From Cepaea nemoralis (taxonomy: Eukaryota > Mollusca > Gastropoda > Stylommatophora > Helicidae), in assembly GCA_014155875.1 (NCBI GenBank), contig JACEFZ010025811.1:314501-378500 (forward strand): a stretch of DNA of 64,000 bases. The letters run 5' to 3'. Below the pieces are notes generated by a model. The model was not told where the DNA came from. It saw nothing but the letters and a program-made list of their open reading frames with translations, and did no database searches. Positions 1-12,956 of this stretch are shown one piece after another (positions within the stretch are counted from its first letter, which is position 1; every line of letters begins with the position of its first letter). Position numbers and translations under genes: made by a program.

Positions 1-44
1 TGGACGATGCTGGTGCTTTCGCTTTGACCACAATTAGCCGCTCC

Positions 45-290
45 CATGGGGAGTCTCCGTATCGAAGTGGTCAAGCCGTTTGACTCGGGATCCGAAGGTT
101 GTGGGTTCGATTCCGGGCCGCGTCCTTCGATTCACGAGTGAAATTATTCGGAGACTCCTGGGGGTCGTCGCTAGAGCTACAGAGTTCATGCTTTGTGCGA
201 CGCTTTCCTCGCTGCGGAAAGAGACCGAGCCATGTGGGATAAAAACCCGGTGCAATGAAGTCGACCATGTCGACTTTTTTTTTAACCACA
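45..290 (+). repeat. SINE-C copy
   Basis: tRNA-like head with B-box-like GGTTCGATTCC (about 106-116), then the family body and a poly-T end. GGAGTCTCCG at about 50 and CGGAGACTCC at about 151 form a perfect 10-bp inverted pair bracketing the head. Other copies: 22495-22680, 42295-42525, 47122-47340 and 50595-50850. Confidence 0.75.
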
Positions 291-329
291 AGTAGCCATG
301 GCAGTAAGTAAAGCAATAACGTAGTTTGA

Positions 330-819
330 GACACAGACATTCACTAGGGCATGTTTCCTTAGTAACTCAATGAGCATGCTCAAGAAGATAGAGATGGGGT
401 GGATCCGAAGAGAGTGGCTGCTGTCTGTGGATCGGTCTCGGCTGGCAAAGATTAGTTTCATTTTCGTGCCAGGGCATGTGGGTGTGCGAGGAAATAAGCG
501 GGCTGACAAGCTCGCAGGCAAGGCTACTGTGGTACGCGGAAGAGCCATGGACCAGGCTGACATTCTAAATGCTCTACGAGAAGTAAGATTTTTCCGAGAA
601 CCAAGTGATGACTGTGAATCTACAACCATGGTCAGACTGCGATAACAGCAAATTAAAGAGGTGTGGCCAAACAAGAACACTACCCGGGAAACCAAAGACG
701 ATTAATAAACCAATACAGAACTGGTGTTGTCAGTTTCTACACGCTGCGGGATTTACTGAGGAGGGGATCTGATCACTTATGGGCTGAATGGTTCGATGTG
801 CAATGAGGATGGTCTGTCC

Positions 820-860
<41 letters not shown>
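330..860 (+). mobile_element. 5'-truncated non-LTR retrotransposon, RNase H end and 3' UTR
   Basis: An open stretch (370-645) encodes KISFIFVPGHVGVRGNKRAD then KLAG, matching the C-terminal half of retroelement RNase H (the P-G-H-x-G-x-x-G-N-E/K-x-A-D motif). It is followed by a 3' UTR and a (CTAA)n tail (about 820-865). Known for I/Nimb-type elements: an RNase H domain after reverse transcriptase, and a microsatellite tail. The RT domain is absent, so the copy is dead. Confidence 0.75.
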
Positions 861-865
<5 letters not shown>

Positions 866-884
866 CAACCAACTAACTGTAGTG

Positions 885-1205
885 CTGCGGGGGGAGACCG
901 AACCATGTGGGATGGGGCCCGGGTCAATGAAGTCTTTCTGGTGACTGCCGTTTCTATCGACGATGAACTGTATTTTTCGTGGAGGACTTTTGTGTTGGCA
1001 TTCTGGCGGCGGCATTATGCACAGTGTACCTGTGCGGTCTGTTGGCTTGCCGACAGTCCTGTCTATTGCATTGTTCACATAGGGCAGTGATGAGCATTTT
1101 GTGTGATATTCACTGGCACAGGAGCGGAGCAATATGGGGACGACCCGTTGCCGTGAAGATTGGAACCGCGACTAACTAACTAACTAACTAACTAACTAAC
1201 GCTAG
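885..1205 (+). repeat. Composite repeat with SINE-C fragment and (CTAA)n tail
   Basis: 893-935 resembles the middle of SINE-C (gagaccgaaccatgtgggat). The rest (about 1080-1170) recurs antisense near 49860-49970, and ends in (CTAA)n at 1172-1200. No coding capacity recognised. Confidence 0.5.
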
Positions 1206-2049
1206 AATTGAATATTCTAAGTTTGATGCTAAGTTTAATTTCTATTGACGTCCATAACTTTTAAAGTCATATTTAAGTCCCTCTTGCATTTTGTATTGTT
1301 TTATTTTTAATATCTTTATCCGTTCACCAATCTTTGTCTACAGTCCTACCTAAGTTAGTGTATAATTCCGCCTCTTGACGTGAAGTTTTATTAAGTGGGG
1401 TCGGGTTATCATTTGTTTGATTTATTCTCATCTGTGTAGCTCCCCTCTGTAGTTTAAGAACTAATTGTTGTGACCTCCCATTCAGTGTGTATAGTTTATC
1501 ATTCATCTGGTTTCGTATGTGAGACGGTAAGGCAGTGCTATTGGCGAAATGCAGATCATCGAGCTTCTTTGTCAGAGAAGTTCAATTAATTCAATTTCTG
1601 GCTGTGCTTGTTGTTATTTTCATAATCCAGTCCACGGTAAGAATGATAGTTATGACAAAGGGCATCCCTGTTTCACTCGTGTTCGTATTTCGAATGCATT
1701 TTTGTTTTTCATCCTTTATTAAGTTGTGATTTTCTGTAGGATACCATAATTCCTCATCAATTTCCAATGAGATCCCCTATCACTGCTATCAAAAGCTTTT
1801 CATAGACCTAACATTCAATGTAAAGTGATGAGTTCAGTTCGATGTTTTGTCCTACTGTTATGCTCAATGTAACTATCTGGTCTGTGTAGGATATTTGGGC
1901 CTGTTTATCCTTTAGTTGTTTGCCAGTGGCATTTTTTAGTCTGTCCAGAATGATTCTGTTTATATTTTCCCAGAAACTGACAGTAACATTTACAAAGTTA
2001 GGTGCAGTCAACCCCAGAATTTTTGGGCTGTTTTGTTATCTACTAGGTA

Positions 2050-2230
2050 ATTTTAACGTCCAGTAAATTGCCATTTGTTTCTGAACGACCAACGCTCATA
2101 CTACCGAAATCAACACACAACAATCTGTTTCCAATCGTCTGTAGTTATTTCGAACATTCGACTCGGATATGTCTGGGAATTATGAAACGCGTTCACTGCT
2201 CTGTAGCCACAACGCCAGTGACAGTAACAT
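2050..2230 (-). repeat. SINE-A fragment
   Basis: Antisense SINE-A body (gtttctgaacgaccaacgct) and diverged head, including the B-box complement near ttcgaac at 2150. Inserted in the degenerate non-LTR element. Confidence 0.55.
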
Positions 2231-3099
2231 TACCAATCTAAAATTCTCACACTCCTGCAGGTTCCGTTCCTTTGACCAGTTACCCAGATATCCTTCTCTC
2301 ATGTTTGCGGTATTTCTTCAGGTTCGAAGCTCTGCCAAATAAATAGTGCAGTACTTAAATTGCTGCTTTCCCATCCTTCAGAAGTTTGATAGCTTTTATA
2401 ACTTCTTTACATGGTTTCCCACAGTTGATATTTAGCTCCACGTCGGGAGAATGGACATGTGGAGGGTCTTCTGCGACTGGTATATTTAGGAGTTACTCAA
2501 GATATTCGATCCATCTGTTTAATTTATCGTTACTGTTAGTGAGAACTTTTCCATTTCTATCGTTGATCTTCCCTTTGGTTTATTTTATTTTCATGCACCG
2601 TGTGATACTATAATGGTCTCTGAGGTTTCCTTTTGATGCTGCTTCTGCTGCCTTTCTTGCTAGGTTATTTATATATTGTCTTTTATCAGCCTTTATCTGC
2701 TTCTTAATTTCTTTACTAGCTTCTGCGTATTTTTCACAGGCTCAAGTTTTCTTAAATCTGATTTTGCTATTACTTAAATATTCTTTTTTGGTTTTCCGTT
2801 TTTTGTTTTTGTTTATTATTTTCAGGATTTATCCATGCTTTATGTTTTTGATCCCTTTTGCCAAGGACTTCTTCAATAGATTCGCTTAAAATGTTCTTAA
2901 TCTTCCTACTCACTTGGCTTACTAAGAGTTGCAGAGCCTGGCACTTATTAGAGACTATCATTATAAATTTTAATTAACCTCTTGATTTCTGAGACGTCCT
3001 AAATTATATTGATTTCTGTGTTTATAAGATTGTATGTATGTTTTGAGTTTATGTTAAATTTTACTTACCAGTAGATAATTATCTGAGTGTACTTCTGAA

Positions 3100-3288
3100 C
3101 GAGGGGATCTGGCCGACGATCGACACTCAGAGGAAAGGCGAGACGGACATATAATCAGATTGCTACTGGTACTGATAGTGTTGGAACTCTTCGCTGGCTG
3201 CTGAGGGTGAGGACGGAGCGCTTATGGGAATGCCCCGAATGCTGTGATGTCGGTTCCTAATTCAATCAATCAATCAATCAATCAATCA
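3100..3288 (+). mobile_element. 5'-truncated non-LTR 3' end with 13-bp target duplication
   Basis: 189 bp ending in a (CAAT)n tail and flanked on both sides by GTGTACTTCTGAA (3087-3099 and 3289-3301). The internal gaggggatctg and cttatggg blocks match the 3' UTR of the RNase H elements at 330-860 and 21248-21746. This is a textbook target-primed insertion and is young relative to its host element. Confidence 0.85.
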
Positions 3289-3704
3289 GTGTACTTCTGA
3301 AACTCTAAAATCTCTGTCGCCATGTAAAGATGATCTTCATATCTTATTGATATGAGTATGGTCAATTTGGTTTTCTGTTTCATGATCTGGTGAAGACCGT
3401 GTAACTTTATGTATTTTATTATATGGGGGGAAACACTTACGCCAATGACGTATTGATTTACCGTGCAGAATTGAGCAAATTATGTCCTTATTTCCCAATG
3501 ATCTCTTCAAAGCCCATGTTATCCTATCCAATCTTGGCATTCTGGTCACCCATCAAAATTGTGATACTTAGTTTTCTTTGATTATATCTATAATTCGTCA
3601 GAGTAGAAACTCTACTTAATTGACTCATCCGTGTCATTTGTTGGTGCATAACACTGGATTATATTCATGCTTATATCCCTTTTTGTGGTTCTAAATGTAT
3701 GTTG

Positions 3705-3945
3705 CCGCGCTCCATGGCTAAGGTTTTGTGGACGCGATTCACAAGGCCGCTTACCTGCGTTCGAAACACAGCTGCGACCGATGTGGCAGCAGACCGTGTC
3801 GCGCTGGTTTTAACGTGATGGTATGGGCCCCGGTCGTTCAGAAAGCAATGGAAAACTGCTGAACGTAAACTTGTCAAGACATCAACAACAGCATTGCTAG
3901 TGTTGTCAGCGATGTCCTGAAAATAGGATATGCAAAACAAAGCAA
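3705..3945 (+). repeat. SINE-A, near full length
   Basis: Head with A-box-like atggctaagg and B-box gttcgaaac, the shared body (cagaaagcaatggaaaactg), and the 3' block ending ggatatgcaaaacaaagc. Confidence 0.75.
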
Positions 3946-4489
3946 AAAACATAATGTATGCTGTTATTATTCTCTAGCTCACTGCTTCCCATTCTATTAG
4001 TGCTTTCTCTGCCTCTTTAGATAGCATCAGGTCCATTCATTCACTGTAGGAGATTGGGGTCCTTCTGTATAGCCTATGAGCATCCCCTTTTTCCTGCTCC
4101 GTTCCACATTGTGTCGCATAATCCTACCTCATGGTATTTCATCTGCTCTACCACCTTTCCTAATCCATACACACTTCTACCATTCCAGGTACCAATTCTG
4201 AATTCTGGAAATGTCCCTAGGTGAAGAGAAAACAATTTACTGTCCGAACTCCTTGCGGCTTCCTCATTAACGAGCCATACCTATTTAGAAGAGCCTCCTT
4301 TTCTCTTAGTTGGCTTGGTTATTCCTTTATCTTTAGGCTTTTCCATAGCTGGTTGGATTTTAGAGCTAAAGTTTTTCTACGGAATTGGGAAGCCAACCCC
4401 ACTTCTAACCCAACTTCGTCGCCTCTTACGACATGTATGGGATGTCACAGTGTTACTGTTCTGTGCTTTACCTTAGACTCCAGTTAACA

Positions 4490-4935
4490 CACCAGTGACA
4501 CATGCATACTTGCATATATATATATAATACTCCCGACATCCTGCACCAAATATTAATGCAGGTAGCAGACATGCTAATTGCGGTAGTGAAATTAGCCATA
4601 AAACACATTCATGTCAGGCTGAAGCTAATGGTAACGTAAGCAATAACCAGGAACTTAAGGGCACTCCTAAGAACACAAGCCTAAACACCAGGACGAACAT
4701 TCACAATTTACGGATGTTAAAAACCCCGTGCTTCTCTAGATCTAGAACACTGTTTACTGTGACACGAAATGGCTCTCTTGTAATCACACCTCATGGGGTC
4801 TGGCATTGTTCGTTGGCACGCCAGCTATATATTCTTCTCCGCACTAGCTAGCCAATATTTTATCACCTATCAACAGTAGGTGTACAGCAATAGGTAAGCT
4901 ACATAAGTTTGAAGTGGCATTATTAAGTGCATTAT
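4490..4935. other. Non-coding stretch, nothing recognised
   Basis: Apart from a short (TA)n run near 4515, I see no motif, repeat match or coding signal here. Confidence 0.5.
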
Positions 4936-4939
4936 GAAT

Positions 4940-5240
4940 ATGTATGATGGATATCATCGTCATCATTATCACCACCACATTCATCATCATCACCATTACC
5001 GATATTATTATTTACGTTCTTATTAATATGACCATATCCGGACCACCACAACTATCTCATCATTATTACATACTAGATCAGCAACATCACTATTATTTTA
5101 TTCCTCTATATTCTATTCTTCCTAGCATCTCCCTCGCTTCCTCGTTATCCTCCTCCTCTTCCCCCTCCTCCTTCCCCCTCCTCCTCCTCCTCCTCCTTCT
5201 TCTTCTTCTTCTTCTTCTTCTTCTTCTTTTTTGTCAACTT
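4940..5240 (+). repeat. ATC-, TCC- and TTC-rich simple repeats
   Basis: Loose (ATC)n at 4945-5000 and a TCC/TTC pyrimidine tract at 5150-5230. The apparent reading frame is low complexity only. Confidence 0.8.
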
Positions 5241-5559
5241 CCTATTCCATTCCTTTTCCTCCGTTATCTTCCTATTTTCTATGAATCTGATCTGGAACAA
5301 ATGTCATCAACCATGTCGTCGTCTGCTATTTTAATGAAGAAGATCTTTTTTGTTTAATTGTCATTTTGTCTGTTGCAGGGTCCTTTACAATTCATGGCTT
5401 TTACTTGTTTCCTTAGTCTGCTTCTTTTCCTGTCTAAGTTCAGGGTTTCTCTTGTTGTTACTGTTTTCTCTCTCTCCAACAATGTATTGTTGATTGATTT
5501 AATGTACTTGTGTACTTTGCTAAGATGGCTTTGAGGGAGATGCTCGATTCAGTTGTTTG

Positions 5560-5561
<2 letters not shown>

Positions 5562-5622
<61 letters not shown>

Positions 5623-5691
5623 ACTCACTCACTCACACACTCCCCCTCTCTCTACCTACACACAAACATATATGTGTGTGTGTGTGTACAA

Positions 5692-5758
<67 letters not shown>

Positions 5759-5766
5759 GTGTACAA

Positions 5767-5830
<64 letters not shown>

Positions 5831-5875
5831 ACAAGTGTATATATATATATATATATATGGGTGTGTGTACAAGTG

Positions 5876-5931
<56 letters not shown>

Positions 5932-5960
5932 TGTGTGTCTGTGTGTCTGTGTATGTGTGT
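5562..5960. repeat. Compound (TC)n, (TG)n and (TA)n microsatellite
   Basis: (CT)n about 5562-5620, then repeated blocks of (TA)n and (TG)n each separated by gtacaagt, then (TG)n to about 5960. The recurring gtacaagt spacer shows that blocks were duplicated as units. All open frames here are shadows. Confidence 0.95.
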
Positions 5961-6364
5961 CACATAACATGCTATTCCATATACGTATATACTACTACAC
6001 ATACATTGATTTACATATACATGCAGATATTCATACACACACGTTCACACACACGTGCACATACAGACAGACATAACATGCTAGTCCATATTTTTCGTGT
6101 ATGCTCATCTTTCATACTATTATTATTTTTACTGCCACTTGATTTCAACATGTTCAATATGAAAACTCTTGCACTGCTTACTTCGTCCTGTTTATATTAG
6201 TTTTAGCATATTTTTCCGTTTTTATGTGGATGCTCATGGCAGTTATCAGTGAATGTGTGTGTATGAAAGTGTTGGAGTTTTCGTCTATTAGTTTGAGTGA
6301 TTGTGTGAAGGAGTGTGTATGCGTGTGTGGTTTTCATGTATGATTGAACATATATGGGCGTTAG

Positions 6365-6368
6365 AGAG

Positions 6369-6450
<82 letters not shown>
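6365..6450. repeat. (GA)n microsatellite
   Basis: About 85 bp of nearly pure GA, followed by GT-rich sequence. A second (GA)n tract follows at 6700-6790 with similar flanks (tatgagcgag, tatgggcg), so the two are probably duplicates. Confidence 0.95.
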
Positions 6451-6454
<4 letters not shown>

Positions 6455-6699
6455 TGAGTGAATCTTTTTGAGTATGTGATTGTGTGTGTGTGGGGTGTAT
6501 TTGTGTAATGAGGTATGTGTTTGTGTGTGTGGGTGTGTGATTGTGTGGATATACGACTGTGTGATTATTTGTGAATGTGCGTATGTGAAGGTATGTATAT
6601 GTCTATTATGTGTGTGAGGTGTGTGTGTGTGTGTATGTTGGGGGGGGGGGGGTGTATGTGTGTGTTTGGCTTTATGTATGAATGAGAATATATGAGCGA

Positions 6700-6715
6700 G
6701 AAATAGAGAGAGAGA

Positions 6716-6777
<62 letters not shown>

Positions 6778-6790
6778 CAGAGAGAGAGTA
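6700..6790. repeat. (GA)n microsatellite, second block
   Basis: Same composition and similar GT-rich flanks as 6365-6450. Confidence 0.95.
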
Positions 6791-7194
6791 TGTATGTATG
6801 ATAAATGTTTGTTAGTGTGTTTGTGATTGTGTATGGGCATATGTGTATGCGAGGGAGTCTGCATTTCTATTATATTGAGTGGGTATTCTGTGAGAGTTTG
6901 TGTAAATAGTGTATATACGTATGCATTATCGAGTGTATGTATGTGTTCATGCATGTTAATGTTTCTGTGTGAATGTGTGTGTCTGCCTGTCTGCTTGTAT
7001 GCCTCATAACATGGTAATATGTAATTGTTTATGTTCACAGCATTCATTTGACAATGTTCTATGAACGTGAATGTAACATGCACAATAGATCATTGATATA
7101 CGATAGATGAGGGCTTGGAAGGGCCGAATGTAATACGGGACTGAGTGCCCAATCTGTGACACTACAAATATAAAGTTCGTTCGTACGCTCGTCC

Positions 7195-7954
<760 letters not shown>

Positions 7955-8034
<80 letters not shown>
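7955..8034. repeat. (GTT)n microsatellite
   Basis: About 26 uninterrupted GTT units. Confidence 0.97.
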
Positions 8035-8182
8035 AAGGACTTCTGCATTCTACTGCAATGTGTTGAGTCTATGAGGTGTCAGGTCAGTGGCTATTACCCT
8101 AATCCTCCTATGACTTGATCCCACAGAATAGGAGAAGGTGCAGTAACTAAATCAATATCCTGATTGGAGCCGTTAACCTAAG

Positions 8183-9400
8183 CATGCTTTCTCAGTGATT
8201 TATTGGGTGTCCTCAGGAAGATCGAGATGGGTTTACCTCGAAGACAGTGGCTGGAGCCGTTCATCCTAGCATGCTTTCTCAGTGATTCATTGGGTGTCCT
8301 CAGGAAGATCGAGATGGGTTTACCTCGAAGACAGTGGCTGGAGCCGTTCATCCTAGCATGCTTTCTCAGTGATTCATTGTGTGTTCACAGGAAGATCGAG
8401 ATGGGTTTACCTCGAAGACAGTGGCTGGAGCCGTTCATCCTAGCATGCTTTCTCAGTGATTCATTGTGTGTTCACAGGAAGATCGAGATTGGCTGTCCTC
8501 GAAGACTGTGGGTGGAGCCGTTAACCTAAGCATGCTTTCTCAGTGATTCATTGAGTGTTCACAGGAAGATCGAGTTTGGCTGTCCTCGAAGACAGTGGCT
8601 GGAGCCGTTCATCCTAGCATGCTTTCTCAGTGATATATTGAGTGTCCTCAGGAAGATCGAGATGGGTTTACCTCGAAGACAGTGGCTGGAGCCGTTCATC
8701 CTAGCATGCTTTCTCAGTGATTCATTGTGTGTCCACAGGAAGATCGAGATTGGCTGTCCTCGAAGACTGTGGGTGGAGCCGTTAACCTAAGCATGCTTTC
8801 TCAGTGATTCATTGAGTGTTCACAGGAAGATCGAGTTTGGCTGTCCTCGAAGACAGTGGCTGGAGCCGTTCATCCTAGCATGCTTTCTCAGTGATTCATT
8901 GTGTGTTCACAGGAAGATCGAGATTGGCTGTCCTCGAAGACTGTGGGTGGAGCCGTTAACCTAAGCATGCTTTCTCAGTGATTCATTGAGTGTTCACAGG
9001 AAGATCGAGTTTGGCTGTCCTCGAAGACAGTGGCTGGAGCCGTTCATCCTAGCATGCTTTCTCAGTGATTCATTGTGTGTTCACAGGAAGATCGAGTTTG
9101 GCTGTCCTCGAAGACTGTGGGTGGAGCCGTTAACCTAAGCATGCTTTCTCAGTGATTCATTGAGTGTTCACAGGAAGATCGAGTTTGGCTGTCCTCGAAG
9201 ACAGTGGCTGGAGCCGTTCATCCTAGCATGCTTTCTCAGTGATTTATTGGGTGTCCTCAGGAAGATCGAGATGAGCTGACCTCGAAGACAGTGGCTGGAG
9301 TCGTTCATCCTAGCATGCTTTCTCAGTGATTCATTGAGTGTTCTTAGGAAGATCGAGATTGGCTCACCTCGAAGACAGTGGGTGGAGTCTCTGAATAGAT
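8183..9400 (+). repeat. 87-bp tandem array derived from RNase H coding sequence
   Basis: Fourteen copies whose anchor catgctttctcagtgatt starts at 8183 and every 87 bp to 9314 with no net indel. The unit encodes 29 residues including RKIEMGLPRRQWLEPF, matching KKIEMGWIRREWLLSV in the single-copy RNase H fragment at 370-430. The last unit runs into further RNase H sequence at 9380. Two unit types (gacagtggctgg/ttcatcctag and gactgtgggtgg/ttaacctaag) alternate strictly from 8705 to 9226. Confidence 0.92.
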
Positions 9401-9567
9401 CAAAGCTGACAAACATCAACTTCAGTTTTGCACCAGGCCACGCTGATGTAAGAGGAAATGAAAAAGTTAATAGGTTTTCTGGCGGAGCTACTGTGGCAAG
9501 AGAACTAGAATTAAGATGGCTGATTTTATGGATGTACTTAGAGAGGCAGAGAAATTACATGGATTAG
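9380..9567 (+). pseudogene. RNase H fragment of a non-LTR retrotransposon
   Basis: Continuing from the last 87-bp unit: NINFSFAPGHADVRGNEKVN, the P-G-H-x-x-x-R-G-N-E motif of RNase H with catalytic-region residues altered (Asn where Asp is expected). Ends at a stop before a SINE-B copy. Confidence 0.7.
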
Positions 9568-9574
9568 ATTATTT

Positions 9575-9865
9575 TTTGCGCACCTTTGCTTTGAACTCAA
9601 GCGTAGTCCATACACACTACTTCTAGTAGTGCTGGACTGAATTTTGCGTGTGGATTAGCTTTCCCTATTAACAGTGTCCCTCGCCATCAAGCGAACCACC
9701 CCGACTTCAGAGGTACTTGTAATTTCCTCCCTAGTCAAGGACGATAGGTCAACATTTTAGTCCAACTGTCCGGTGTAGGGATTGAACCCCTTACCTCGGC
9801 ATCAACACACCGGATGTTTAATAACACGCGTTCTTATCCATTCGGCCATGCTGACTTACGAATTA
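9575..9865 (-). repeat. SINE-B copy (class II tRNA-derived head)
   Basis: On the minus strand the head reads like tRNA-Leu/Ser (atggccgaatgg A-box region, ggggttcaatccc B-box), followed by the body and a 3' end at ctttgaactcaagcg. Same family at 10030, 17382, 18745, 30415, 48125, 49060, 52035, 54097 and 58380. Confidence 0.8.
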
Positions 9866-10029
9866 AATGATGATTGTGAATCTGCAACTTTGACAGGACT
9901 GCAAGATCATCAAGTGAAATGTGGTGACACCAGACAATAGCGCTCTGTAAGGGACCAAAGAAGAATCATCAGCTAACACAGAAATAATGTCGTCGGCCGG
10001 CCACTACACGCTGCTTCTAATTTTCTTTT

Positions 10030-10345
10030 TCTCTTTGTGTTCGCTAGCTTTGTGCTCAGCGTAGTCGACATAGTGCTTCTACCACCAGTAGTTGCTATCA
10101 CTAGTGAGTGCACTGAACTGATTTTGCGCGAGGGTTAGCGTTCCCTGTTACCAGTATTCCCCGTCATCAGGCGAACCCACTTCGACATCTGAGGTACTTG
10201 TAATTTACGTCCCCAAGTAAAGAACGAGAACTTAACGTCTAATTTAATTGATCGGTGTTTTGAATTAACCTACTGCACCGCGGTCATCAGATAAAGCTTT
10301 AGCGCGAGCGAGTTAAACCTCTCGGCCACGCACAGCTAAAAGGCT
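10030..10345 (-). repeat. SINE-B copy
   Basis: Shares attttgcgcgagggttagcg, ttccctgttaccagtattcc and the decayed head up to ctcggccacgc. More diverged than the 9575 copy. Confidence 0.7.
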
Positions 10346-10955
10346 AGTGTCAATATGCCAGATTATTCACTCCGAATATCGGCACTGATGGTTCTGGAAT
10401 TAAGACTTCCATTCCAGATACGTGAACTGCTCACGCACTTGTATTGTTGTTTTCCCCTGCCCTCCACAGCTGTTGGGTCGTTTGTGTATGCATCTTTAAC
10501 AGCAATTTCCTATGAATAGAGCAAGTGAGCGTCTTGCTACACGTGGGTGCAGATCTGACCCTTGATCCGGAGGAGACACGATACTGTGAATATGGTTTGC
10601 CACACTCTTCTATAACCCGTCCTCTAGCACAAGAAGTTGCGAGATTTCTGTCGTGGAGCTGAAACTATGATGACATTGCTCATACTCCCCCGTGCTTTAG
10701 AGCAAGCATGTCAAACTGAAATGTGCTTGGTTGCCATATTATATGTATATATGTTGTCATTGTGGCCGCATACGTTTGATTCAACTACACATTTAATTGC
10801 AAGATCACATTTATTCAGAAGAATACAAAAAACTACACAAACTACATTTAATATAATGTAATATATTCATCATGAAAAACATGTACAGTAATTATTCATA
10901 TTGTTCATAATGACTATTTGTAAATTTTTGTGTTGTTGCCAATACGCTGTCTTCA
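10346..10955. other. Non-coding stretch, nothing recognised
   Basis: Unique-looking AT-rich sequence without recognised repeats or coding signal. Confidence 0.45.
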
Positions 10956-10956
10956 T

Positions 10957-11515
10957 CATCTCATCTCATCTCATCTTGTTCCTCTTGTACTTTGCGGAGT
11001 CGATGTGAAGTATAAACACGGGAGAGTGCCCGCTTATGGGGTTGATGTATCAAGATGCCCATGGACCCTGTCATTCTCTCTGCCCATCGTTCACGTGATT
11101 GGCCTCTTCCTCCGCCTCAATCCGGTCTATACATCATTGCTTGCTGTGTTATACTGTCAGCTGGTAACCTAGTTACATGGCCAAACCATTTGACTTGCTG
11201 CCTTCTAATACAATCTAGCTGCTATAACCCCCACTGTCGTCCTGATTTCTTAATTTCTGATTTTCTCTCTTCTTGATACATTAAGTATTCTTCTCAGGAA
11301 TCTCATTTCTTTTATTGTGATTTTTTTTTTCTTTTCTCTTTTTCTGTCATTGTCCAGGTTTGTCACTGGTAGCATAGAGTTGATAGGAAGATTGTGTTGT
11401 ACAGTGCTTTCTTAGTAACTACATGTTTGTTCGTTAGTATTTGTGCCATTTGCCCAATGAGTTGGTTTGCCTTATTGCATCTATTTTCGACCCTGTCTTC
11501 AGTATTCAGTCGGAG
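10957..11515 (-). mobile_element. 5'-truncated RTE-like element, 3' end
   Basis: Closely similar to the 3' half of the element at 23530-24659, including the tail (GATGA)n (here catctcatctcatctcatc on +) and ttgttcctcttgtac. Only the region after the RT catalytic core is present. Confidence 0.75.
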
Positions 11516-12125
11516 CAACTGTCATTGTTTTGTACCATAACGGAATATTACATATTGCGACCAAAACAATAAAAGACGAGAATTGAAGAGTTAGAAAATT
11601 TGCCTTGACGCAAATAAAGATCCGCATCATAAAGATCCGCATGCGGCCTGCGTGCCAAATATCTGACATACCAAATGTAGAAAACAACCGGCAGACGCCC
11701 AAATGACAGTTGCACAAGTAACAGCACAAAATCTACACAAGTGAACGCCCCTGCATGTAAAAAAACTAAAAAACAAAACAAAACAAAACAAAAAACAACT
11801 CGGGCATGGAAGACAATTTATTTGCAATCAAGAGTGCGTATTGTTGGTGATATGTTGTAAACTCGTACATGTACGCGTCAAATACTTCTGTTTGTCACGG
11901 TGAATTGATGATAACGATGCTATTATATCGTCTGGACCTATGGCTATGGATAATGAACGCAGTTTTATTATCCCAGCATATCGACCTCAACGACAGCCGC
12001 GGGTGATCTGGTAGCAGATCGCATTGTGATATGCGTCCCCATGGTATGGGCGTTCATCTCCTGTTTCTCGCAGGCGTCCTTATGGTTGAATAAAAGATCA
12101 CTGTTATGTTGACATTGTTCCCCAA
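11516..12125. other. Non-coding stretch, nothing recognised
   Basis: Minus-strand open frames here overlap each other and are hydrophobic or low complexity, with no family signal. (CAAAA)n near 11775. Confidence 0.45.
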
Positions 12126-12127
12126 TA

Positions 12128-12703
12128 TAAGACTGGGCTTCAAATGAAAACCTTAAAAGTGTGATAACAATTACAATAACCATGCCATTGTTTTGTAACC
12201 TGTCAATATTGTTGTTAGGATGTCAGGTGTGTTGGAGGGTTAAGCACATGACATCACGGTGCAGACGAAAACGTTGACGTCATAAGCGCAGTTTAAAGAT
12301 GGCCACCACACTTTTGACATGCATCAAGAGGAGCAGCGTTCTGTTATCCGTTGTTTTTTTTTCTGTGAAGGTGTGAAACCTATAAAATTTCATCGGCGAA
12401 TGAAGGTCCAGTATGGTGATGCATGCCTGTCAGTCAAACAGGTGTATGAGTGGAATAAGAAGTTTCAAACAGCGTGACTTCTGTGACAGACTGTTCACGA
12501 CCGGGTCAGGCACACCGAGTAGTTCCCCCAGACAATTGTTTTCTACGGGAGTCCAAGCACTTTATCGGCGCTGGAGGGCTTTGCGACGACACAGTGGTGA
12601 CTACATCGACAAATGATACATATTATCTTTACTTTTTCAGAATATATTCACTCACAAACAAACAAAACATACATTTAAGGTTTTCATTTGAAGCCCTCCC
12701 GTA
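12128..12703 (+). mobile_element. Internally deleted mariner transposon
   Basis: Ends carry inverted gggcttcaaatgaaaacctt (about 12132) and its complement (about 12680-12700), next to TA. Between them, 12360-12535 encodes a mariner transposase N-terminus (GVKPIKFHRRMKVQYGDACL, then SVKQVYEWNKKF and, after a frameshift, SVTDCSRPGQ). 12545-12616 encodes the extreme C-terminus (GVQALYRRWRALRRHSGDYI then DK and stop). The DDE core is gone, so it could move only in trans. A related copy is at 43615-44040. Confidence 0.8.
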
Positions 12704-12956
12704 TACTTATTGCGGTTGACTACATGTGCGTTATCCTAATACACAATGAAATAGGACTGTCAACAAGATTTCTTGGGACAAACATTTCCTGTGTTGTATT
12801 CAGCTATCTTGTACTTTTTGGTGTGGATATTTCACTCACTAAATTAACCGTCTTTTCATTTCATTTACTTTATAACCTCTATTCTCGCATTTTTATTTAC
12901 ATGGAAATCCTAAGATGAACGCTTAGTAGTTACCGCATTATTGCACATTAAAGTTA

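Larger units (their letters stand above)
1510..4480 (-). mobile_element. Degenerate non-LTR retrotransposon (endonuclease + RT), antisense
   Basis: Read on the minus strand, 4100-4200 resembles the endonuclease N-terminus (I-G-T-W-N-V-like), and 3337-3549 its later part (RSSPDHETENQIDHTHI, compare T-W-x-S-P-D-x-x-T-x-N-Q-I-D). 1808-2011 resembles the RT segment before D-x-x-K-A-F-D (SYTDQIVTLSITVGQNIELN). Many stops and frameshifts and three younger insertions (2050-2230, 3100-3288, 3705-3945) show it is old and inactive. A related RT piece lies at 32330-33060. Confidence 0.6.
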
